Source: Pipra filicauda
Lineage: Eukaryota > Chordata > Aves > Passeriformes > Pipridae
Assembly (NCBI RefSeq): GCF_003945595.2
Contig: NW_024104510.1
Coordinates: 124,001-188,000, forward strand
Direction of reading: 5' to 3'
Length of the DNA stretch: 64,000 nucleotides
Shown: one piece after another, positions 1-11,608 of the stretch
How positions within the stretch are numbered: the stretch's first letter is position 1
Layout: every line of letters begins with the position of its first letter
Translations under genes and position numbers: made by a program
The notes under the pieces: generated by a model
Told to the model about the DNA's origin: nothing
What the model saw: the letters and a program-made list of their open reading frames with translations, nothing else
Databases searched by the model: none

Positions 1-3000
1 TGTGAACAAAACACTAGAGAGCTCTTGTTTTAGTACTTCTATTAACCTCAGCTGCTGCTTTGCTGCCAGTCAGAGGCTCTTTGGGGCATTTATTTGGATT
101 ATAGGTGTTGTCACCTTTTCTTGTACATGTGATGCTGTTAGTCATCCTGGTGACAATTCATTCATCAGTACAGAGAAATAAAGGTCCCAGCTCATGTTTG
201 AGTATTGCCTCATACAGCCCAGGAGGGGAGATGCTACTAGAGGCAAGGCTTACATCAAGCCTGAGAGATCTCACTTGGGTCCCATGGGATTGAGCCGAGA
301 TTGGCCTCTGGATTTTTTTTTTTCTTGTGTCTTTCACTTATAAAAAAAAAAAACCAAATTTTTTCTTCTCTGTTCTCACGGCAAAGTTGAGATGATTGTA
401 CAGTGTCTGGGCACAGAGGGTCCCTGTCTTATATTTGGTCCCAGTTTGACTATAGTCACCATAGATGCAGGGTGTAGACTGGGGTGGGGGTGGAGGGCTT
501 GTCTTTGTTTGCATTCCCTTGCAGCAGAGGCCTTGAAGATTTAGCAACAAATGAGAAAATGAGATGCAAAGAAAGAAGGAGAAAAATAAGATAATAAGGC
601 AAACTGTCAGGCACTGTGACAGTTTTGCAGAAATTAGCGATGCTAAGTTGCTCTCTTCTTATTTGGTATCAGTGAGCTTTCCTGATGCAGGTTTAGTTTT
701 TCTATGTGTGTTCCAGGAACTGCTGTTTCCAGGAGTGGGGGCTCCCTCATTAAAACTATCTTGCCCAGATCCATAGCTTTTGATTACTGGAAGTCAGGGA
801 AATTCTCTGGGGCTGTCACAGCGGGATGAATTTAGTGAAGAGCTGGGAGAATGTGTTAGTATTTGTAGCAGCTTGTCTAGGGGCTATGTGTTAATCCTGA
901 AGAGAGGGTACTGTTGGGAATGAATAACTTGTTTCTAGATTAAATGTTCTTTTGTTTACTTTAATCTTGGAATAGGAGGCAGTCAATCTCCTTATTGTAC
1001 ATGGAGTCATGTCTGTAAAAAATACCCTCACAAACCTCCCTTTTGGGATGGGAGGGCAGGCAGATCTGTGCGAGGTGCAGAGTGGTGCTGTCTCTGTCTT
1101 CTTCCCCCTTGGGAGCACTGTCTTTTTTCAGCCTTCTTCCATCTTTGGTTTTCACCTCTGAGCTGGGAAGATACGTTGTCTCTTTGGCTGTCAGTCTTCA
1201 GGAACTTATATAAACCCTCCTGTGGCCTCATGCTGTGAGATGCACTCCTGTGGAATGCGTCCCTCCAGGTCCCAGGAGGAGAGCAACTCTGTGCTTGGTG
1301 AAGGACACAGCTGCTCAGAGCTGGTCTGTGGTTGACCCACACACCTGATATGTAGGAACTGGACATAATCAACAGCCCCTTTCTGCTTCTGTATCTTGGT
1401 ATCCAGAGAGGATGTGGAATTGTGGATACTGTCGTGGCAACTGTCAATGCTCTCCTTTGTCTTTTTATTCCTGCCAATGGCTGAGGCCCTTTAAACTGCA
1501 GGAGTATTTTTTTTCCTTTATATAAGGATGTCTTTCTAGACTAGTAAGAAAGAATGGGGAGTGGAGGAACGAATTTGAAAGCTAATGTTCAGTCCCAGGA
1601 AAAGTGCACCAATGACCAGGAAGCAGAGCCGTTGGCAGCACTGGAGGAGATGAAAGACAAGAATTGCTTTAATTGCATTGCAGAAATCAATACAAGTTGC
1701 TGGAGAGTAAATAAGGATGAAAAGAAAAATAGCTTGGTGTTCCTGCCTTTTTTAAATAACATTTGCAAACAGCTTTTGAATAACTGGCTTAAATTGGTCT
1801 TTAACACAGAAGCTGTGAGTTGTGGAGGTTCCTTTTCAATTGGAAGGTAGGTCAGGTAACATGTTTGAACTCTGTCTCCACTGGAGCTGTAGACTGGCCT
1901 GCTGCCTCTAGGCTGTTTCAAACAAAAGCAAAGTTCAGGCATGCTGCAAATCCCATGGCAGGCATTTAGATGAGATATTGATGGTGTGAGCAAGCTCCAA
2001 CTTACTGGCTGTATTTTGCTACTCCAGAATGTTTCATGGACTTTGTCCTTCGTTGCATCCCATCCAAACACCTTGTGCAGTAGCACCTGGTTGCATTAAA
2101 TAGCTGCTGTGTTCCTCAACAGATCAGGCTGTGGTCCACTGGTAACTGCAGCAATTCTGGTGTGGCTGGCACTTATTAATGAGGTGGTTAATGTTGGAGA
2201 TTGAGCCACAGGCCTTTTGGTGCTGTGTGTAACTCTGTTCCTGACCAAGTGTAGGGCTTGGAGCAAAATAAAATTATAATTTAGTTTCTAAGTGTTGGGG
2301 AATTTTTTCTGTCAGTTGAGATTAATGGGAGTGAGGAGTTCTGTGCCACTTGGAAAACCAGTCTGAAAACTTCTGCATGCCCCAGTCTTCTTGTCTACAG
2401 AACGTGGATAATGACTAGACTTTAGAAGGTTTTGATGCTCAGATCAAAGTGGGCATGGAACTACAGTTATTAAGTGTAACTTCATGGCTGTCTTTCTCTG
2501 CTTAGCATCTTCATATTCAGAATTATGCCAGCTGTGCCAAATATTTGGAAAAAATGTGATATTGTCTTTCTGTCAGAGGGTTGCAAATCTGTTGTATCAT
2601 ACAACTGGGCACACCAAAAAGTTCTGTTTCAATGGGCAAAAATTTCCCTCTACAGTAATGAACTGTGCTATGAGTTTACCAGCTATCTAATCTAGTTTCC
2701 ATCCGTTACATCAAGTGATGATCCTCTAGCAAATTAGGTGCTGTTAGCAGCATTTCTGTCAGCCTGGGTCTGGCTGCACATCTAGGCAACCTGCCTTTGA
2801 GGAATTTCAAAATTTGCCCTAGTCAGTCATGCTGTTTCCTCAGCCTCTGGAGACTGCATTTCACATGTAACACAAAGCTGAGCTGTCTGTCTTGCTTGTT
2901 TAATTGTATTTATTATGCTTTTCCTCCACCCATCACCTGCCAAGGCTGTTTGGCCATGTCTAGGGATGGCTCCTGGGTTGTTTTGTTCAGAACAGCCATT

Positions 3001-6000
3001 GTAATTGGCTTTTTGGCATATCCTGTCCTACTTTTAATATAATTCCTTTACAGTTACTGTGCTTACACAGGGGCTTGTTAGTAAGTGGGTGGGGGATCAG
3101 AAAGCAAAACATGTGCAAACCAGGCTGTGATGGTGGTTTCTCTAGGGCTTGCTGTAAGGTGTCCTTGCCTGGGGACAGGCTGTGCAGGAGCTGTGTGCCT
3201 CCCACTTGCAGAGCCAGGCTTGCTTCATAGAGAACCCCGCACTGCTCTGGCAGCTGGCACTGCCCCTGCACTTTGGGGCTGCCCCTTGCCAAGGGTCACG
3301 TCCTGCCTGGAGAAATTCAGTGACAGGCAGCGCTGCCACGAATGCCATCCAGTTTCTGTGTCTGAATAATTAAGAGGGAGCGTGGCTTTTGGCCAAGGAG
3401 CACTGTCCTCTGCCACCCATCTGCTTCCCTGACTGTTGCTTGAAGCAGCTGCTCCTCTCCGGGGGCTTCTGGGCACAGCAAGGGGGTGCAGATTCCTGAC
3501 TACCCTTCATTGTCTTGCCACTGACATATTTAGTGAGCTTTAAGTCCTCAGGGTGGTGTTTTTCTGTGCTTTTCTCTCCTGCAAATTCATGCCACGATGT
3601 TTAATTGCAAGCTGCAGTGGTGGTGCTGGGTTTCAATGCAGTGGTGGAGAGCACAGAAGTGGGAGCGAGGGATAGCAACTGCAGGATTGTGGAGTGAAGG
3701 GGCTTGTTTCACTGTTATCTCTCTCTGCAGCTGTGAGCTTCTTACAGAAATCCAGCTCTGCACAGCTGGCTGTAGGCTGGAGGTGCTGCTCAGTGGTGTG
3801 CAGAGAGAGCAGTGTTGAATTGCGCTGCAGGCAGGTCCCTCGTGCTCCAGTATCGGTGTGATGGGCACGCTGGCATAGACCCCGTGTAGAAGTGGAAGGT
3901 CTGTTCAGTGGGATGTAAAGCAAAACCACTGACAAAGCAGCCCTTGCATTGCAGGAGCAGGTGATCATGGCAGCCTCTGCAGCTTGAAAACAGCTGAGGA
4001 ATTCCCTGTGTATATGACCGTGTGCAGATTTTTTTTTAATGTGACTCTAGGGTGAATTGCTTCTAGAGGCTTTTCATAGCCCTTGAGTATAATATTATAA
4101 TGTAATATCTTTATTAACTGTGGCCCTGTACAGTGGGTTAATCAAGCATTTGACCTGTTGAACCTCCACCCCAAGTAAACACCAGGAAGGCACCCCTAAA
4201 GTTGTTACAGCCTCCAGCTTTGCGAACTCATCTCTGGACACTGTGCCCCACTGCAAACCCTACTGCTGGAGCCCAGCAGATTTCCTGTGATGAGTCACTG
4301 CTGAGCCAATGTGACAGTCAGTGTGTGACTGCTGTTTCCCATGTACCTGTCACCTCCTCAACCTGCCACTAACCAACTGGGTTGGTTACCCACTGGCAAG
4401 CTGTTAAACTCATTTGGATGCAGTGACTTAGTCAGGCTCACAAGTCAGAGGTGAAACAGATGCTATCATACAACATAACCTTTGATCTGGGCTGTGAGAG
4501 TGTTGCTGATGGTGTTTTGGGGCGCAGGAAAAGTAATTTATGCAGCCAAGCAAGCAAGAGGATGGAGGTGGTTTTTAGGATTGTACCATGACTGGATGGG
4601 TTTATTAGGAAGTGCAACTCTCCCCTAGTGTATAATATTCCCATTTCACTGCAAGAGAAGACACACAAATCTACCCATCCTCCACAAAAACTCCATGTGG
4701 AAAGGTGTCCTCTTTCCAGGAGGTAGTTGCTTCCCACCAGGAGGCTGAGTCCATCCTCCTGGCCAACTGCAGTGACCCAGCATAGGAAGGGACCTCTCGG
4801 GTCTACTTTCCCTGTAAGTAAGATGTTAAAACACCAATCATCCAGGATAATGCTCTTTCCATGAGCTCATTGATTTTTTTTTTTCTTTTTTTTTTTCCTA
4901 GCAGAGGGAAGTGAGTTAAAATGATGAGTCACTGACCTATTCGAAAATGAACAACCTCCTCAGTGCCATTAGGAGCTAGTAATAGATCATCCTGGACAAG
5001 AGCTGGAGAAAGGGGATTAAGGGGTCTTCTGAAGTCTGCTGTTGCTCTACACTGTGTGTGACTGCTGTTGCACTAAATTTTTTTTTATGGGTGAAGAAGC
5101 AGCACAACTTATATATAAAAAACCAACAACTTCTTGTGAGTGTAATTGTGAGAGTCTAATCCTTGGAAGTCCAGCTGTAATTGTTACAGACAAAGAAAGG
5201 GTAATAACACAGCTAAAATTGCTATACACGCCTGTTATTCAGTGAGACGATATGATATTCATGTTGATGGTTTCTTCTTCTCCAGTTAGGATCTGCTTTG
5301 GGTTGTTTTTGTTTGCTAAAACACTTTCACACCTTTGCTCATCAGTCTGCAGCACCAGGCTATGTTACAGCTTGTGTATGTTGGATGCTATTTGTTCTGT
5401 TCATTATCCCTACAAGCAGTTTAGTCCAGCTCCAGGTGTGCATTTCTTTAACTGATCATGGGCAAGTTGTTCAGAGCTGTGGGGTCTCCACTGTCAAGTT
5501 GGTGCTTCATTGCTTGCCACTGTGTGCTGGTGTTCCCTTCTGCCATGTCCTATATTCCTGCTTCTCAAGTGCATTATTTCTCTGCAACTGTTGTCATTGT
5601 GTTGGTCATAAATCTCATTCTTGATAGAACAACTGCTTGCTGTAAGTGCCCTTATAAAACTGTGGTGGTACCATGCAGAGGTGTACCACAAAGCTAAAGA
5701 TACCTGGCCAATTACAGAAGTTGCTGCCACAGCTGTATCGAGTAAAAGGAAGCCTTGGGCAGACAGGAAAAGCTCAGACAGAGCAAGCCTGGTGAGTCTC
5801 AGTGCTGAGGCCTTGCAAGCTCAGTGCAGAGCTTACAGCCAGTTCCTGGCCATGGCTGTGCTGTGTTGCAGGGCTGTGTGGTTACACTGCTGGCAGCAGA
5901 GGAGATGCACTGAAGAGTCACTGGCAATATGGAAAGAGACTGACACTGTCTCGTGCTGGAAGACAAAATCAGGGATATGTGCTTTGTGTCTACGCTTGGC

Positions 6001-7539
6001 TGTGGTCTTCCTGCTGGTCTTGAGTGTTGTGCCCTTGCTGAGGAGATGTGGCAGTGGTGGGTAGTGTGGTTTAAGCTGGTGCAAAACACCTCTTCCATTA
6101 GAGATCTCCTTGAATGGGGGTGTCTCAATTATCTTGCGGGTAAATTCCCTGCAGTTTTTCTTCTTAGTGAAGTTGTAGTGGCCCTTTCTGTTCCCCCCTG
6201 CCCAGGCTGAGGAGCTGCTTGCTTATGCTGGGCTTTAGGTAGCCACAGGAGTTGTGGAGAACTGAGTGACTGCAGGTCTGGCCTCCTTATTAACTGGTAA
6301 AATACTGAGATTCTTCTTCGTGAGTAGTGATGAACAAATGTAAAATTTTAATTTTAATATCAAATAATACCATAATGATTTTTTCTTCTTGTACTGTAGG
6401 CTAACATTGAGCCCATGCTTATTTGCTTTCTCGCTGTTAAAATTTCAGTCCCTACCCCTTGATTACTATCTCTGGTACCTGCACTGGGCTTTGGGATAAT
6501 AAAGTGAAAGTCTGCTACTGAAGTATCTTCTGTTTTGCACCTAGTTGTGATTTTGGGAGTTCAGTCAGTGTGCAGATATGATCAATAAAGCTGCTAGTGA
6601 TGTACTTTGCTATTAAGTCTTAGTTCATTGATTTAAGGAGTTACCAGGAACTAGGGAAATAACACGGTTAATTAAGTTAATTGGATTGTAAGGTCCACAG
6701 GGATTGTGCCTTTCTGTGTGTTCTCTGAAGCACCTCAGACACCTCTGATCACTATAAAATAATAACTTTTTCTTTTCACACACTGGCAGTTTGAACTATT
6801 TTGTTACTTTAAAACTATTTGCATTTCAAGGCAATAAATTTCTGCACGGGCCATGGAGTTACAGCTTTGTAGCCCTTGACTTTTGAGGTTCAGGTAGAAA
6901 TGGAGAAAGGGGGATTTTAATAGAGTTCAGCTAAGTGGTCCCAAGGAATCTGGATCCTTGTATTTGTTTGCTAAGATGTCTCGCTTGCTGGCTATTTGTG
7001 CTCTTAGCAAAAACCTGTGGGGCAACTTCTAGTGCATTGGTGTTTTATGTTGGCCTTGGAGTTAATTTTGATTACATTTTTCTTACCATCCAACAAGGCA
7101 TATTAAGAAATAATACATCATGCTCTAGATAGATCTATTCTGTGGCATCCATTTTTCATGAAAATAAGTAAACAGATCTCCCCCTGTCTGAAATGGAAAT
7201 TTATTCTGGGTATATAAAGTGAAATCTAGCACAGAGGTATTGTTCCACAGCTTGTATTTCTTCTAATTTATAGCTCCTCTTCTTCTCCAAGTGAATTGGA
7301 GACTTTATGGGTCTGAATTGGAGGCGTTATAGGTCTGTAATTTATGATTTTAAAATTCCATGATTGTTATCTTTCAGTGTTCTTTATGAAGCTTTGCTGT
7401 GGGGGTGTTCAGATAAGGTTGTATATTAAATATTGGCCAATTTCCTAGGAGCAGAACTGGGATTATAAATTACCAGAAACATTCTCAGTCAGCATGAGAT
7501 TGTTCTCATGTTAATTTCTTTAACTTCTTTTGAAAATTA
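1..7539. other. Stretch with no supportable gene
   Basis: No gene, RNA or clear transposon is recognised here. Open frames are short or lack any family signature; the longest (about 165 codons on the minus strand at 1589-2086, and about 149 at 1028-1477) look like chance frames in stop-poor sequence. A T-run at 313-323 faces an A-run at 342-353 and could pair as a small hairpin. A T-rich tract lies at 4871-4898. A degraded CR1-like phrase near 4770-4812 is too short to call. I read it as intronic or intergenic DNA. Confidence 0.7.
4871..4898. repeat. T-rich low-complexity tract
   Basis: Two runs of 11 thymines are separated by a single cytosine. It is simple sequence with no attached retrotransposon body that I can recognise. 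Confidence 0.9.
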
Positions 7540-7790
7540 TGGAAGATGAGCTGTGGAAAGATGGACTGGATGAAGCTATTATGCGGTGGCTAGAAAACTG
7601 TACTTGGGCTTACTTGGATAGTGATGAGTTGTCACTGTGGACAAATAGATTGAGATTTCCCTGGTATCTGTTGAGGGTCTGGTAGAAGTCAACCCTTTCT
7701 TTAATGACCTTCTAAAGGAAAAGAGAATATGCTCCTTGTGTTTTTAAGATGGCAGCAAATTGAAAGCTGTTACAAAAACATTGGTGAAGA
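7540..7790 (+). mobile_element. Ancient CR1-clade LINE fragment, reverse transcriptase part of ORF2
   Basis: The nucleotide order follows the central reverse-transcriptase region of CR1-type LINEs known from reptiles and birds. There is a phrase like 'gatggactggatgaa', then a block at 7584-7600 reading as Arg-Trp-Leu-Glu-Asn (the family has K/R-W-I-x-N-W), then a phrase like 'ctttaatgaccttctaaagg' in the position of the family's conserved N-D-L segment. At 7748-7762 codons read D-G-S-K-L where the family has the catalytic D-D-T-K-L box, so the second aspartate is lost. Frames are broken by small indels and stops, so it is long dead. Boundaries are approximate. It lies in the same orientation as the larger remnant at 37147-38095, and the two could belong to the same old subfamily. 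The call rests on recall of the family consensus, not an alignment. Confidence 0.55.
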
Positions 7791-7795
7791 AAGCG

Positions 7796-8190
7796 TGGGC
7801 TTGGTGATCTCTTGAGACACCCTCAGAAATGTTTTCTGATTCCCATGACTTTATAGGAAACGCGAGGAGTAAATTGTATGGAGGATGCATGAGGACTTAA
7901 TTTGATCCTTCTATGAATTAGGACTTCTTTTGCTTAAAAAAGGAGAGTGAAGGGAGAAAGCCACTTCTGTGCTGCTAGGCAATGCAGCCATCAAGTGAAG
8001 AAAGTTGTTGAAATTCAGTTTGTCTGGTAATTTATTTTGAAACTGGATTTATCCTTTAAAGGTTGAAATGTAGATCTGAGCTATCCCTGAGCTATCTGTG
8101 CTACTTGTGTTCCCCTTTCTGGAGGTCCTGTGACTATTCCCCATGTTTCCAGTTCTACGAGAACCATCTGAACCTGGAAGTTAGACAGTT
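7796..8190. other. Stretch with no supportable gene
   Basis: Nothing recognised. The old LINE may continue a little way into it, but similarity fades after about 7790. Confidence 0.6.
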
Positions 8191-8264
8191 GGTTTTGATG
8201 TGTGTGTGGTGTTGTGTAGGGTTTTTTGTGTGTAGGTTTTCTTGTTTGTTTTTGTTGTTTTGCC
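8191..8264. repeat. T/G-rich low-complexity tract
   Basis: A mixed run of TG, TTTG and T-runs makes up the stretch, with a short (TG) core at 8200-8208. It resembles the T/G-rich or, on the other strand, A/C-rich tracts found elsewhere in the window. A smaller poly-T of 13 bases follows at 8624-8636. Confidence 0.8.
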
Positions 8265-10889
8265 AAAATATTAACACATTTTAATTTAGGATATATCTGC
8301 TGTCCCAAATCCAGTTGAGAGCCACTTAGCATTTTTCCTCTTGGCTTGGCTGTTGTTTTTGTTACCGTTGTTTTTCAAAGTGAAACAAACTGTCATGCAT
8401 TCTAAAATTTCCATAGTGCTACCTGTGATGATATCAAAGACCTGTTTCCCCTCTTGCCCCATCTATTTGTCTTGTCAGGCTCTTGCTAGCCAAACTTGTG
8501 TGTACTATTCTTCTCTGCATATAGTTATGAAGCAGTGCATTTAAAATTAATTTAGATGTGAGGAACTTGGCTTTCAGTATTTTTTATTACCAAATAGAAA
8601 GCAAAGAATATGTGTGGGTTGGGTTTTTTTTTTTTTGTAAGAGGAAAAAATATTTCTTTACAAAAATGCCTTCCTTGAAAAGTGCCTACATGCTTCTTCC
8701 CAGGGGTAACCGCTGCATGTGGTTGGTAGAAAAGCAGAGGTAATGAAAAAAATGCCTTCCCTGACAGTAACTGAACTCTGTGGGACAGGTTTTCTGAAGC
8801 ATCCAAGGAGGAACTGATGATGTGTGTTTGTGATTATTTGTGTGGTTGGGGTTTTTTCCTCTACACATGGATGTATATTTTAAAATCTTGTGTGCAGACA
8901 TCTGCGTTTGCAGAAACAGCTGTCACTTGAGTGAAAGACTGTCTCCTTGTCTGCTGTGCCTGATGTGTGGGTAATCTTACTGTCATCAGTGCCAAATTTA
9001 TTGGCTGCACTGTGATTAGGTGGAGGGCAATGGAGATGTGCAAGCAGTTCATTGTACCTCGCTTGCAGTTGCATGGCCATCCCTGTGCACAGGAGGAGCA
9101 GGAGAGGAGGGTGCTGGCAGGGTCTGCCATTGGTTCATTGTGGTTTCTGGCAGTGAGCATCTATTGCAAAGCTGCTGTGAGATGCGTGACCAGATACATA
9201 GTGCTTGCCCTCCTTAGAGTTTAAAGCTTCCTAGGTATTTCTGCAAATGCCTTTCCAGTTTCTTTCTTATCTTGTCTTGAAGTCCCATTATGCAAGATTA
9301 TTTCAGCTGCTGCAAGAAGCTCTTCTAATAAGCTAGGAGAGTCTGCTTTATCAGCTCTTCCTAATGTTGGCAAACCCTTTTTCTCTCAAATTTCCAGTGC
9401 CTGGATGTTACAGGCTCTCAAATCAGTTTAGAAAGCTTGTGGCTATGTGTAGAGCTGAAGCAGGGCAGGGGAAGTGATGCTCCTGGAGGGCAGGGTGAAG
9501 GCTTGCCCAGGGCTCCTCTGTGGACATTGAGTTTCCACTTCTCTAAACCCAGTGGAATATAAATATCCTATGGTATGGAACAAGGAGCTTTTAGCAAAGT
9601 CTTCTGGTGCAAGTGTTTTAGAGCTAAAGAATTGTTATTCAGGCTGCAGTCTTGCAAATCACATGCAGAGCTGAGCAGGTCTGTTCCTTCTTCCCAGGCT
9701 ACTGAGTCCTCTCGGAGGTTGCTGCTTTTCCCTCTCTCAGTAACTGACGGTGGGGTATGAACTGGTCCCATTAAAGCACTTCTGTGAGCAGCATATGTAT
9801 TACCTGCCAGCTTTTCCCAGTGGTGCAGTGCTGGTGTGGGCACTGCGTTACCTGTCTGGGTACTTCCAGCTTTCATATGGCAATCCCGAAATCCTCTCTT
9901 TCTGGCAGCAGTGATGGCTCTCATCACAATCTCTATCCCAAGGGACACAACAAGCATAAATGCATCTCTGTTTTAACCATGTGTACACCCTGGAATGCCA
10001 CTGCTGGTACATATCTCTCTGCATGTGACTGCTGCTAAAACAGCAGCAAGTCTTGGGCTGAGATGTCCTGGATTCCCCCAGCCTGCAGGAGGAGTGTTGT
10101 CACTGGAAGCCTCATAGTGGGATTCTAGAATGACAGTGTTTGTGAGTGTTGCAAATGTTTGTGAGAGGGCTAAACACCCAGGGCTGAAGAAGGGAAAGAG
10201 ACCACAGCAAAGCAGATGAGCAGAAGAGGTGGTGCTGATCCTCTTGCCCAGGACCAGAAGCTGCACTAGGCGAAATGCTGTTGTTAGTGAGCAAGGATGG
10301 AAATCCCATGACATCTGGAGGAGGAATGCTGAAGTGCTTCTGGAGGAGACAGGTTGCCAGAGAGAAATGAGAGCTCTTGCCTTGCTCTTGAGCAGGGAGG
10401 AACTCAGAAGTTGAACCCAGTGAAGGGATGTGAGGTCAGATAGGGCTTTTGTTCCATGAGCCCCTGACTCCCCTTACCTCCACCCTGAGCACTTGCAGCA
10501 GGGAGCCTTTGGAAGCAGTCATTTTACGTTATCTATATGCATACGCTGTCTCAGGCAAAGGCCCAAAAATCCATCCAAAAAAACAAGAAGAAAGGGAATA
10601 GTAAAGCACCTTCAGACTACTCCAAGTGCTGCCTCTGCAGTGGATACAGTTTCCAGCAGCACAAATCACTGCATTGCAAAAAAGCAAACCAAACAGTCTG
10701 ATTACTGAAATGAGCTCCAAAACTCAAAGTAAACCCTTGCAAGCAGCTCAGTAATAGCTTGTTTAGTTCTCAGGATTGTTTAGGGGGGGAGGAATGAAAC
10801 AAGATTCAAGTACTAAAAAAACTTGAAGTTGTACTTCCCCAGTGTTGAGAGTTCATTTTCAGCTAAGTACTTATGTCTGAGAGGAAGAT
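8265..10889. other. Stretch with no supportable gene
   Basis: No gene or transposon is recognised. The open frames of 85 to 129 codons around 8.9-9.95 kb overlap on opposite strands and have no domain signatures, so I treat them as chance. Confidence 0.65.
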
Positions 10890-11285
10890 TTGGGTGTAAA
10901 AAGAGGGAATAACAGTTTGAGGCTGTTTGAATTGGCTTGGGGGACTGAGCAGTGCAATGTGTCTCTCTTCACAGAGAGTTGCAAACAGCTCTCCCTTGTC
11001 CCTTTTGTGCCCTGGCACCACCTTGGTTTAGCCTTCCAGTGGGTGTTTCAATCCTCCCTGTCCGCGGTCTTCTTACGTAACCTATTGTGGTATCATGGAT
11101 CAAGCCTTTGCCTGTCCAGATCTCCTGTGAATCAAGAAATTTGTCGGCCAGATTGTTTCACTGCTCTCCGTGTGTTTATGCAACATACTTGGCAGGTCAC
11201 AATGGACTTGAAAGCTTACCTACCTTCTGCTCTCGACTAGTGGTGCTGGGGTGTCTAACGTGACTTACTGCACATTATTCTCAAG
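10890..11285. promoter_or_regulatory. Candidate regulatory element with bZIP and C/EBP-type motifs
   Basis: Between 11040 and 11280 CpG dinucleotides are kept (CCGCGG, TACGTA, GTCGGC, CTCGAC, ACGTGA) while the surrounding DNA is CpG-poor. The segment holds an exact TTACGTAA palindrome at 11073-11080, the consensus for PAR-bZIP/NFIL3 or C/EBP:ATF dimers. It also has TTATGCAA at 11176-11183, a C/EBP consensus, and an AGGTCA nuclear-receptor half site at 11194-11199. A 116-codon plus-strand frame spans 10890-11240 but matches nothing I know, so an exon cannot be excluded. Regulatory function is inferred from motif content only. Confidence 0.3.
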
Positions 11286-11552
11286 GTTGTTATGGATCTC
11301 TTCTGGGGACTTTTTTCATTTTTATGGCTTCTTGTCTCTAAGCCCTTACATTATCTTCAGTGGTGTCCCAAACCCTGATGGAACCTGACCAGAGTGAAGG
11401 GGCTGTCTGGCTTCCTCTAGAGCCTTGGGATTGGGGCTTGAAGAAATGAGGCAATAGAAGATGAAGTCCAAGAGGAATGCAAGAAGGTACGCAAGTTAAA
11501 TACAAGTTGCTGGCTTTCTGTTGTGATGGAAGAATGTGGAAGTACCTTTAAG

Positions 11553-11554
<2 letters not shown>
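11286..11554. other. Stretch with no supportable feature
   Basis: Nothing recognised between the candidate element and the poly-T tract. Confidence 0.6.

Positions 11555-11604
<50 letters not shown>
11555..11604. repeat. Poly-T homopolymer, about 50 bases
   Basis: An uninterrupted run of 50 thymines is the longest homopolymer in the window. On the minus strand this is a poly-A run, which could be a retrocopy tail, but the DNA to the right (11605 onward) is not recognised as a retrogene or SINE. Length at such runs is often unreliable in assemblies. Confidence 0.95.

Positions 11605-11608
<4 letters not shown>

Noticed and set aside
1028..1477. 149-codon minus-strand frame
   Set aside because: Basic and serine-rich chance-like composition; no family resemblance.
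1589..2086. 165-codon minus-strand frame
   Set aside because: No known family, antiparallel to another open frame at 1554-1850, and no splice or promoter context.
4770..4812. GGAAGGGACCTCTCGGGTC phrase resembling CR1
   Set aside because: No terminal octamer and no continuing similarity on either side.
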